Origin: Halotia branconii CENA392 | GTDB lineage: Bacteria; Cyanobacteriota; Cyanobacteriia; Cyanobacteriales; Nostocaceae | Assembly: GCF_029953635.1 (NCBI RefSeq) | Contig: NZ_CP124543.1 | Location: 5,435,455-5,499,454, forward strand | DNA length: 64,000 bases | Direction: 5' to 3' | Shown here: positions 24,107-32,800 of the stretch, piece by piece | Numbering within the stretch: position 1 is the first letter of the stretch | How the letters are laid out: each line of letters starts with the position of its first letter | The notes under the pieces: model-generated | The model's database searches: none | What the model was told of the DNA's origin: nothing | The model's input: the letters and a program-made list of their open reading frames with translations, nothing else | Program-made: the position numbers and the translations under genes

Positions 24107-24943
24107 TCAAACTTCTTGCTGGTTTAACCAAGTAACTAAATCAGATAGTGACGAGAATTTTAAAATAGCTCTACCCAATGCTTCTAAACTTTCTTTATTT
24201 AAAACCTGCAATCGCTCAATAATCGACGCATCAATTTCACCAAAACGTTCATCAAGTAAAAGCAGACAAAATTGCAGTGCTTCTTTTTGTTCGCCGTTTT
24301 GCTCACCTTTCTGCAAAATATATTGATAAATCACTGATTCTTGCATAGTTTCCTCCCGTAATAATTGCAGAATCAAATCTTGTTCAAACTTCAACCCTGC
24401 TAATATTTCTGTATATGTAGCCGTATTCTGTCTAGTCTCAATATCTGGAATTTTAGCAATTTCTGTTGCTACTTGCGATAATAACGCTGGTGCAGAATCT
24501 GTTCTTGTTAATGGTGCTAACGGTAATAACCCCAAATTATTCAGAAATAGTACCGAATCTTGCTCCCACATTCTGATAACTTGATAACGATGAGTTGTGA
24601 CTTCGCTGACATATTCTGTGGTAAAGGCAATTTCATCACTAGTTGGTTGTAAGAATATCATTACCTGCGTCACTGGAACTTGATATTGACGTGTTAATCT
24701 GACGTAATAATCTAGCATTCGCAGTCCAATGGGAGTTTTGGATTTAACTGTAGTTTGAAATTCTAGGTGTAAAATCCGATTTTCTGTTTGCAAGAACGTT
24801 ACAGAATCAGCACGAATTGGTTCGATGCTCAATTCGGTTTTTAATATTTTAATTTGGCGTGGTTCTTGATGGAGTAACCAGCGAATAAAATCACGGGGAT
24901 GTTTTTCAGCGAGGATTTTACACAGGTTGTCGTATTCTGCCAT
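24107..24943 (-). CDS. Rpn family PD-(D/E)XK nuclease with DUF4351, short copy
   Basis: 278 aa, almost identical to the neighbour at 23078-23998 over the first 210 residues and again over the DUF4351 end. The linker has only one NGEQ repeat where the neighbour has eight units, which explains the exact 28-residue difference. Even the upstream sequence (TCTAGAGATTTATTGTATTG, HIP1 site) is the same before both start codons, so the duplication unit included the promoter region. Scattered substitutions (EKHPRDF versus EKYPRDF, LLHQEPRQ versus LLNQEPRQ) show it is not an assembly artefact of two identical copies. It is the first gene of the pair in the direction of transcription. Confidence 0.88.
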   Translation of the reverse strand: MAEYDNLCKILAEKHPRDFIRWLLHQEPRQIKILKTELSIEPIRADSVTFLQTENRILHLEFQTTVKSKTPIGLRMLDYYVRLTRQYQVPVTQVMIFLQPTSDEIAFTTEYVSEVTTHRYQVIRMWEQDSVLFLNNLGLLPLAPLTRTDSAPALLSQVATEIAKIPDIETRQNTATYTEILAGLKFEQDLILQLLREETMQESVIYQYILQKGEQNGEQKEALQFCLLLLDERFGEIDASIIERLQVLNKESLEALGRAILKFSSLSDLVTWLNQQEV

Positions 24944-25313
24944 CTAGAGATTTATTGTATTGATGTTTATGCAGGGCGATCGCTCTTGAGAACGCACAAT
25001 CCAAGTATTAAATATAGCCTTTGACGGCGGTGGAATAGTTTATGGTGTCGTCACCCAACACATAGATAAAACTCTTAATTGTGGTTGTAATAGATTCCTT
25101 ATCTTTCTAGCTTTCTAGACCTTTAAGGGTGAAAATATTTTAACGCTTCGCGCTCTAAAATAAAGGCAGAGTGTCAAGATTATATTTTCATTAACCTTTT
25201 TCAAAAAATCAAAGTTGAGTAACTTTCAAAACAAAAACAAATAGTAAAAAGTAATCAAATGTATATGAGTATACAAAATCCTCGGACTGCGGGGAAAAAG
25301 GGACAAAAACTAA
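24944..25313. other. Control region of the ammonium transporter gene
   Basis: Divergent between the Rpn genes and amt. Contains one HIP1 site and AT-rich sequence, with an NtcA-like GTA-N8-TAC palindrome at 25261-25274. No small gene is seen. Confidence 0.5.
25261..25274 (+). promoter_or_regulatory. NtcA-type binding site upstream of amt
   Basis: GTATATGAGTATAC matches the cyanobacterial nitrogen regulator consensus GTA-N8-TAC exactly and is almost a perfect palindrome. It lies 40 bp before the amt start codon. A clear TAN3T box at the usual 22-23 bp downstream is not visible, so NtcA control is plausible but not proven. Confidence 0.5.
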
Positions 25314-26735
25314 GTGTTGAAGAAAGTTGTCACGATTGGAACTATTACCCTATTGCTGTTGGGAGTACCGCTAATGGGCAATGCTTTTGCCCAAACATCA
25401 GCTAATACTCTGCCTGTTGCAGATACGGGAGATACAACATTTATGCTGATTTCGTCAGCACTCGTTTTGTTAATGACACCAGGATTGGCGTTTTTCTATG
25501 GGGGGTTTGTGCGATCGCGCAATGTCCTCAACACGTTAATGATGAGTTTTGTACTCATGGCGATTGTGGGAGTTACCTGGGTTCTCTGGGGTTATAGCCT
25601 TTCTTTTGCTCCAGGTTTACCGTTTATTGGGGGATTGCAGTGGCTGGGTTTGCATCGTGTGGGGCTTGAGACAACAGGTTATCTCCAAGGCTCAAATCCA
25701 GTCGAAGTTGTTTCTTATGCTCCCACAATTCCCCATCAGGCATACATGATTTATCAAGCCATGTTTGCCATTATCACCCCAGCCTTAATTTCTGGAGCGA
25801 TCGCCGAGCGTATGAGCTTCCGTGCCTATTGCTTGTTTGTGTTGTTGTGGTCAACCTTTATTTATACCCCCCTAGCTCACATGGTATGGGCAAAAGGTGG
25901 ATTTTTGGGTTTGTACGGTGGTTTGGGCGCTCTTGATTTTGCAGGTGGTACAGTAGTTCACATTAGCTCTGGAGTTTCTGCCCTGGTAGCTGCGATCGTC
26001 CTCGGCCCGCGAAAAACTCATCCTGATCGCCTCAGCCCCCCTCACAGCGTTCCTTTTGTGTTGTTAGGCGCTGGTTTGCTGTGGTTTGGTTGGTTTGGTT
26101 TTAACGCTGGTAGTGCCTTATCTGTTGCTAGTGGAACTTCTGGTAATTTGGTCACAAATGTAGCTACAACAGCATTTGTGGCCACTAATACTGCGGCGGC
26201 AGCGGGTGCATTAATGTGGCTAATTTTAGAAGGAGTTTTACGCGGTAAGCCAACCGCCGTAGGAGCCGCTACAGGAGCCGTTGCTGGTTTAGTCGGTATC
26301 ACCCCAGCAGCTGGTTTTGTTGTACCTTTGTCAGCGATTTTAATTGGTTTTATTACTGCTTTTGTTTGCTTTTATGCTGTCAGCTTCAAGCACAAGCTGA
26401 ATGTTGACGATGCTTTAGATACCTATCCTGTACATGGGGTGGGTGGTACAGTGGGTGCAATTTTAACGGCAATCTTTGCTACTGCTGAAGTCAACTCAGC
26501 AGGTAAGGACGGTGTATTGCGTGGTAATTTTGGTGAATTAGGGGTGGAACTGACAGCGATTACTGTTGCTTATGCGATCGCAGCTATTGGGACTTGGATT
26601 ATCCTCAAGATAATTGATGCTACAGTTGGTTTACGAGTTAAGGAAGAAGCAGAGTTTCAAGGCTTAGATATCAACGAACATGGAGAAGAAGGTTATAACT
26701 CAGAGTTTAGCGATCGCATTAATGTTTCCGAGTAA
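25314..26735 (+). CDS. amt: Ammonium transporter (Amt/MEP/Rh family)
   Basis: Inner-membrane ammonium channel for nitrogen uptake at low supply. 473 aa starting at GTG 25314. An N-terminal leader ITLLLLGVPLMGNAFAQTSA looks like a signal peptide, as usual in this family. The start of the channel follows: MLISSALVLLMTPGLAFFYGG, then GAIAERMSFRAY, DFAGGTVVHISSGVSALVAA (pore His), GWFGFNAGSAL, and DTYPVHGVGGTVGAILTAIF (second pore His). The C-terminal tail has the conserved VGLRVKEEAEFQGLDINEHG helix contacted by PII proteins. The NtcA-like site upstream fits nitrogen control. No glnB is nearby. Confidence 0.96.
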   Translation: MLKKVVTIGTITLLLLGVPLMGNAFAQTSANTLPVADTGDTTFMLISSALVLLMTPGLAFFYGGFVRSRNVLNTLMMSFVLMAIVGVTWVLWGYSLSFAPGLPFIGGLQWLGLHRVGLETTGYLQGSNPVEVVSYAPTIPHQAYMIYQAMFAIITPALISGAIAERMSFRAYCLFVLLWSTFIYTPLAHMVWAKGGFLGLYGGLGALDFAGGTVVHISSGVSALVAAIVLGPRKTHPDRLSPPHSVPFVLLGAGLLWFGWFGFNAGSALSVASGTSGNLVTNVATTAFVATNTAAAAGALMWLILEGVLRGKPTAVGAATGAVAGLVGITPAAGFVVPLSAILIGFITAFVCFYAVSFKHKLNVDDALDTYPVHGVGGTVGAILTAIFATAEVNSAGKDGVLRGNFGELGVELTAITVAYAIAAIGTWIILKIIDATVGLRVKEEAEFQGLDINEHGEEGYNSEFSDRINVSE

Positions 26736-26810
26736 TTCCCTCAGATAGTGTGACTTCTGAGCGCTAGCGAATTAAAATCTGAGTCAAATCATTGGTAAAT
26801 TTTGCTAGTC

Positions 26811-27638
26811 GTGTCTACTTCTGCAAAAATCTTTCCTGTCTGGGCTTTTTTCTCGCTGTTAACCAACGGCATATTAATGTTGGCGGTCATTTTGCTAATT
26901 TGGCAACGGCAAAGATTGACCGCTTTTTATAGCAATACAGCTTCTTTGGCTCAAGTTAGCCAACCCCAAGCTGTCGTACCAGAGTTAGGCCCCCGCCATA
27001 AACTCAGTTATAAACAGTGGTTAGAAATTCTCCAGCAAGAAGCTAAAGTCGCCGCCCAAAATCGCCCCCAGCACTTAAGTATATTAGCGGGTGATTCTCT
27101 GAGTCTTTGGTTTCCTGCTGAGTTATTACCTGAAGATAGAAATTGGCTCAATCAAGCAATTTCTGGTGAAATTAGCGAAGGTCTATTAAAAAGATTAAGT
27201 TTATTTGACTCCACCCAACCAGAGGTGATTTTTGTGATGATTGGGATTAATGACCTGATTCGGGGGATAAGTGATGAGGTCATTTTAGATAATCAACGGC
27301 AAATTATAAGTTACTTACGAAGAATGCATCCCAACACACAAATTGTCGTCCAGTCAATTTTGCCGCATGGGGCAGAATCAGCTACCTGGGAAGGACGAGA
27401 GAAACTCCTAGCTATTAGTAATAGTCGGATTCGTCAATTAAATCAACAATTACAAGGGATAACTGCCAGAAGAGGCGTTAAATATCTTGATTTGTATCCT
27501 CTTTTTGCTAACCAACAAGGTAATCTCCGTCGTGATTTTACTACTGACGGACTACACCTGAGTCCCGCAGGTTATATAGTTTGGCGTACTGCATTGCAGA
27601 TGTATAGCAATAAGGAATTGTCATCTAGGAAGAATTAA
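26811..27638 (+). CDS. SGNH/GDSL-family hydrolase, membrane-anchored
   Basis: Ser-type esterase/lipase or acyltransferase-like hydrolase, about 275 aa. GTG 26811 (STSAKIFPVW) is preferred; a TTG 26802 is three codons earlier. One N-terminal transmembrane helix (FFSLLTNGILMLAVILLIW), then the SGNH blocks: I ILAGDSLSLWF (nucleophile Ser in GDSLS), III VIFVMIGINDLI, V TDGLHLSPAGY (Asp and His of the triad). The rest faces the periplasm if the first helix is an uncleaved anchor. Its substrate is unknown; deacetylation of cell-envelope glycans is common in this family. It lies 66 bp after amt in the same direction and may be read through from it. Confidence 0.88.
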   Translation: MSTSAKIFPVWAFFSLLTNGILMLAVILLIWQRQRLTAFYSNTASLAQVSQPQAVVPELGPRHKLSYKQWLEILQQEAKVAAQNRPQHLSILAGDSLSLWFPAELLPEDRNWLNQAISGEISEGLLKRLSLFDSTQPEVIFVMIGINDLIRGISDEVILDNQRQIISYLRRMHPNTQIVVQSILPHGAESATWEGREKLLAISNSRIRQLNQQLQGITARRGVKYLDLYPLFANQQGNLRRDFTTDGLHLSPAGYIVWRTALQMYSNKELSSRKN

Positions 27639-27975
27639 TGATTGGGGAGTTCCAAATAATTTATTTTTTGGAGTTCCCTCATGCAGCAAAAAAACCATAT
27701 TGTGTTGGAGAGGCGATCGCTTGACATAGATTTCTAGTGATGCTTGTCCTTAACTATACAAAGTTTATTTATGGTTTTTTACACAAACTAAGCAAAAATT
27801 AAGCAACAAAATTCTTGAACTTACTGCAAAGCCTGATTTGTCAAAAGTTCTGGTAGCCAATGCTGTTAACTGTTCTTGCCCGGTCGGGGGTTTGCGACTT
27901 CATCGGTGAAGTCGCAAACGCGCCAAAAATTGCCTTAAAGTTTACACAAATCAAGAGTTAATTTTGGCGAACATT
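27639..27975. other. Gap with a strong hairpin before cysC
   Basis: Contains a direct duplication of GGAGTTCC around 27645-27680, one HIP1 site near 27715, and the 13-bp stem hairpin at 27890-27919. No gene is seen. Confidence 0.45.
27890..27919 (+). other. 13-bp perfect hairpin with TCGG loop
   Basis: GTTTGCGACTTCA pairs perfectly with TGAAGTCGCAAAC across a 4-base loop TCGG. No U-run follows, so it is not a simple terminator. It lies about 55 bp before the cysC start and could be a 5' leader structure or a one-copy dispersed hairpin. Confidence 0.5.
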
Positions 27976-28548
27976 ATGAATTATTCTGGATTTACCTTGT
28001 GGTTTACAGGATTATCTGGCGCAGGTAAGACCACAATCTCAAAAGGCGTAGCATTGGTGTTGAAGGCAAGAGGTTATCGTGTAGAAATTTTAGATGGCGA
28101 TGTGGTTCGCACTCACCTTTGTCAAGAATTAGGATTTAGCAAACAAGATAGAGATACAAACGTCCGGCGGATTGGATTTGTCGCCAATCTACTGAGCCGG
28201 AATCAGGTGATTGCAATTGTCGCCGCAATTAGTCCTTACAGAGAAATTCGAGAAGAAGTTCGACAAATGTCACAGAATTTTATAGAAGTTTATGTTAAGG
28301 CATCATTAGAAACTTGCTCTCAACGGGATGTCAAAGGGCTATATGCATTAGCAAAAGCTGGAAAAATCAAAGACTTTACAGGAATTGATAGCCCTTATGA
28401 AGAACCTTTAAATCCAGAAATTATTTGTCATACTCAATACGAAAGTATTGAATCAAGCATTACCAAGGTTATACAAGTTTTAGAAGAATGGGGATATATT
28501 TGCAGCCCTGCTGATAATGGGCAAAAACAGAGTATTTCAAATGATTGA
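27976..28548 (+). CDS. cysC: Adenylylsulfate kinase
   Basis: Phosphorylates adenosine 5'-phosphosulfate to PAPS in sulfate assimilation. About 190 aa from ATG 27976 (NYSGFTLWFTGLSGAGKTT); a TTG four codons upstream is less likely. P-loop TGLSGAGKTT, then RVEILDGDVVRTHLCQELGF, DRDTNVRRIGFVANLL (APS-binding Arg and Asp-Asn-like region), VYVKASLETCSQRDVKGLY and KDFTGIDSPYEEP are all in place. Length is normal for the bacterial kinase. It works with sulfate adenylyltransferase, which is not in the window, and with the cysteine synthase gene at 38.5 kb in the wider pathway. Confidence 0.95.
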   Translation: MNYSGFTLWFTGLSGAGKTTISKGVALVLKARGYRVEILDGDVVRTHLCQELGFSKQDRDTNVRRIGFVANLLSRNQVIAIVAAISPYREIREEVRQMSQNFIEVYVKASLETCSQRDVKGLYALAKAGKIKDFTGIDSPYEEPLNPEIICHTQYESIESSITKVIQVLEEWGYICSPADNGQKQSISND

Positions 28549-28659
28549 GCTATTGGCTTAGTACCTGAGTTAGATGTCTCAGTCTAAAATTTGACAAATA
28601 TTATATATTTGAGCAGCAAAGATGTTGTAGGGTAAATACTGAGAAAAACTAGCCAAATA

Positions 28660-29772
28660 GTGACCTTGCTGGACTCTTCACGTACCCCAAGCGATCGACA
28701 CTCAGTATCTGCATCGGGCAATGCTGCGGTTCCTTCCTTAGAAATCAACGCTTCCCGCCAGTTCACCCCCTGGCTGTTCGAGCAAAATCTCAGTCTGGCA
28801 TTTACCACCTACCAAGCAGGTAAATTATTTTTTATCGGCTTGCAACCAAGCGGCAAATTATCTGTATTCGAGCGCACCTTTGAGCGCTGTATGGGTTTGT
28901 ATGCCTGTGGTAGCAGCTTATATATGAGTTCTTTATATCAACTGTGGCGTTTTGAAAACACCCTACAACCAGGACAAGTCCACAATAACTATGATGCTGT
29001 TTATTTGCCCCAGGTAAGTTATGTGACCGGAGACTTAGACATCCACGATATCGCCCTGAGTAATTCTCAAATAAATAAAGACTCAGAGAATTTAATATTT
29101 GTCAATACCCTATTTAGCTGTTTAGCCAGAGTTAGTCCAACCCATAGTTTTGTTCCCCTGTGGCAACCGCCATTTATTAGTAAATTGGCAGCAGAAGATA
29201 GGTGTCATCTCAACGGGTTAGCCATCCGAGATGGTCAACCCAGATATGTGACTGCTGTGAGTCAGTCAGATGTAGCAGAAGGATGGCGGGACAGGCGGGT
29301 TGATGGTGGTTGTGTAATTGATTTTGAGAGTAACGAGGTAGTAATTAGGGGACTTTCCATGCCCCATTCGCCTCGATGGTATCAAGGCAAGTTGTGGTTA
29401 CTCAACTCTGGCACAGGAGATTTTGGCTACCTAGACTTGGAACGAGGCAGCTTTGAACCTGTAGCTTTTTGTCCGGGATATATGCGTGGATTAGCTTTTC
29501 ATGGCGACTTTGCGGTAGTGGGGATTTCTCAACCGAGGCACAACAAGACTTTTAGTGGGTTGCCTTTAGATGAAAGATTGCAACAAAAAAACGCTGAACC
29601 TCGCTGTGGGCTACTGGTGATTGACCTGCGGAGTAGAGATATTGTGCATTCTCTGCGAATGGAGGGTGCAGTACTGGAATTATACGACGTGGTGGCACTA
29701 GCTGGGGTGCGTCGTCCAATGGCGATCGGTTTTAAGAGTGATGAAATTCGACGGATGGTGACGATGGGATAA
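28660..29772 (+). CDS. TIGR03032 family protein
   Basis: 370-aa protein that I recognise as the TIGR03032 family of uncharacterised proteins, probably a beta-propeller: repeated strands and Trp/Gly turns such as GLYACGSSLYMSSLYQLWRFEN, HDIALSNSQINKDSENLIFVN, CHLNGLAIRDGQPRYVTAVS and MPHSPRWYQGKLWLLNSGTG. The GTG at 28660 starts a polar, disordered leader before SRQFTPWLFEQNLSLAFTTY. No signal peptide is visible. It is followed 79 bp later by the FG-GAP/RTX gene, which has its own ribosome-binding site; the short gap holds only a heptamer-type ACTGACNACTGAC repeat. Shared expression is possible. Function unknown. Confidence 0.85.
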   Translation: MTLLDSSRTPSDRHSVSASGNAAVPSLEINASRQFTPWLFEQNLSLAFTTYQAGKLFFIGLQPSGKLSVFERTFERCMGLYACGSSLYMSSLYQLWRFENTLQPGQVHNNYDAVYLPQVSYVTGDLDIHDIALSNSQINKDSENLIFVNTLFSCLARVSPTHSFVPLWQPPFISKLAAEDRCHLNGLAIRDGQPRYVTAVSQSDVAEGWRDRRVDGGCVIDFESNEVVIRGLSMPHSPRWYQGKLWLLNSGTGDFGYLDLERGSFEPVAFCPGYMRGLAFHGDFAVVGISQPRHNKTFSGLPLDERLQQKNAEPRCGLLVIDLRSRDIVHSLRMEGAVLELYDVVALAGVRRPMAIGFKSDEIRRMVTMG

Positions 29773-29851
29773 CAGATGTGAAATTTCACTAGCAAAAACA
29801 ACTAACAACTGACCACTGACTACTGACAACTAACAAAGGAGATCAACAACA

Positions 29852-32800
29852 ATGGCTAATGCAGTTTTGAATTTATCTGAGCTTAATGGCAGCAACGGCA
29901 TTGTAATTAACGGTATTAATGCGCGTGACTACTCAGGCAATTCTGTCAGCAGTGCAGGGGACATCAACGGTGACGGCATTGATGATGTGATTATCGGCGC
30001 AACAGGTGCCGACCCCAACGGTCAAGATCGTGCAGGGTCAAGCTACGTAGTGTTTGGTAGTGGCAGTGTCTTTGCAGCCAGTCTCGACCTTTCAGAACTC
30101 GATGGTAGCAATGGCTTTGTAATTAACGGCATTAATGCAGATGACTTATTAGGTGCCTCTGTCAGCAGTGCGGGAGACATCAACAGCGACGGCTTCGACG
30201 ACCTGATTATAGGGGCACCAGGTGCATCCCCCAACGGACAACGAGGTGCAGGGTCAAGCTATGTAATCTTTGGTACCAGCAGTGGTTTTGCAGCCAGCCT
30301 TGATCTCTCGTTACTGGATGGCAGCAATGGCTTTGTGATTAACGGTAATATATTTGACCGCTCAGGCACCTCCGTTAGCAGTGCGGGAGATATTAACGGT
30401 GACGGCATCGACGACCTAATTATCGGGACAGATAATTTTGGATCGCCGAGCTACGTAGTGTTTGGTAGCACTAGTGGTTTTGCTGCCAACTTCAACTTAT
30501 CAACCCTAGATGGTAGCAACGGCTTTGTGATTAACCCTCGTAGCCTATTAAGCTCCGTCAGTAGTGCGGGGGACATTAACGGTGACGGCATTGACGATGT
30601 AATTATCGGGGACTACGAGGCCGAGGCCAACGGACAGTCTAGAGCAGGTAAGAGCTACGTGGTGTTTGGCAGCAGTAGCGGCTTTAGTGCCAGCCTTGAT
30701 CTTTCATCTCTCGATGGCAGTAATGGCTTTGTAATTAACGGCATTAATAGAGATGACAACTTAGGCAGATCTGTCAGTAATGCCGGGGATATCAACGGCG
30801 ACGGCTTCGACGACCTGATTATAGGGGCACCAGGTGCAGGGTCAAGCTACGTGGTGTTTGGCAGCAGTAGTGGCTTTAGTGCCAGCCTTGACCTTTCATC
30901 TCTTGATGGCAGTAACGGCTTTGTAATTAACGGCGGCGGCTCCGGTGCGGGGGATGTCAACGGTGACGGCATCGATGACTTGATTATCGGGGCATCAAGT
31001 GCATCCCCCAACGGTCAGAGATTTGCAGGGTCAAGCTACGTAGTGTTTGGCAGCACCAGTGGTTTTGGTGCTGGCTTAAACCTTTCATCTTTTGATGGCA
31101 GCAACGGCTTTGTAATTAATGGCATTAATGCATATGACTTCTCAGGCAATTCTGTCAGCAGTGCGGGTGATATTAATGGCGACGGCTTCGACGACCTGAT
31201 TATCGGGGCATTCGGTGCCGACCCCAACGGTCAGTCTAGTGCAGGATCAAGCTACATAGTCTTTGGCTTCGCATCTCCTACGCCTACTAATAAACCTCCT
31301 ATTGCGGTTAACGATACTGCTACTACCGATGAAGACACTGCCGTTAATATAGATGTCTTAGCCAACGACACCAACTCCCTAACGGTGACAGCTATTGATG
31401 GTAGGCAAGTTGTTATTGGCACTGCCATTACCCTGAGTTCTGGTGCTTTAGTTACCCTCAATGCTAATGGCAGCTTGACTTACGAGCCGAATGCTTCATT
31501 TGACTTTGTGGCTGTCGGTCAAAACGGCACTGATAGTTTTACATACACCACCAGCAATGGCAGCTTGACTAATACAGCAAGCGTCAACTTGACCATTAAC
31601 GGAGTGAATGATGCACCCAAGGTTACTTCATTTTTCAACCTCTCGTCTCTCAACGGCAGCAATGGCTTTGTTATTAACGACATTGATATAAATTTCTCAA
31701 TTTTCTATGCCAATAGTGCGGGCTTCTCCACCAGCAATGCAGGGGACATTAACGGCGACGGCTTCGATGACCTGATTATAGGGGTATCAGGTGTTGACCC
31801 CAACGGACAGACTTATGCAGGGTCAAGCTACGTAGTATTTGGCAGCAGTGCCTTTGGAGCCAACCTCGACGTTTCATCTCTCGATGGCAGTAATGGCTTT
31901 GTGATTAACGGCATTGATGCATATGACTATTCAGGCTTCTCTGTCAGCAGTGCGGGGGATATCAACGGCGATGGTATTGACGATGTAATTATTGGGGCAT
32001 TCGGTGCCAACTTCACAGGACAGAGTTACGTAGTGTTTGGCAGCAGCAGTGGCTTTGGTGCTAGTTTAGACCTTTCATCTCTTGATGGCAGTAACGGCTT
32101 TGTAATTAACGGCATTGATTTCCTTGACTATTCAGGCTCCTCTGTCAGCAGTGCGGGAGATATTAATGGCGATGGCATCGATGACCTAATTATCGGGACA
32201 TTCGGTACCAAGGATAGTTACGTGGTGTTTGGTAGCAGCAGTGGTTTTAGAGCTAGTTTTAATCTCTCGTCCCTTAATGGTAGTAACGGCTTTGTAATTA
32301 ACGGCATTAATGCAGATGACCGCTTAGGTAGCTCCGTTAGCAGTGCGGGAGATATTAATGGCGATGGCATCGATGACCTGATCATCGGGGCAAGAGATGC
32401 CGGAGCCAATAAACAGTTTCGTGCAGGAGAGAGCTACGTGGTGTTTGGCAGCAGCAGTGGTTTTGAAGCTAGCCTCGATGTTTCATCTCTCGATGGCAGC
32501 AATGGCTTTGTGATTAATGGCGTTAATGCATATGACTACTCCGGCATTTCCGTCAGCAGTGCCGGGGATATTAACGGCGACGGCATTGACGACCTAATTA
32601 TCGGGACAAGAGGTGACAACCCCTACGCCTACGCACAGCCTAGTGCAGGGGAGAGTTACGTGGTGTTTGGCAGAAGTAGCGGCTTTAGTGCCAGCTTCGA
32701 CCTTTCATCTCTCGATGGCAGCAATGGCTTTGTGATTAACGGTATTGATAGGGGTGATAGATCAGGCATCTTTGTCAGCAGTGCAGGGGATATCAACGGT

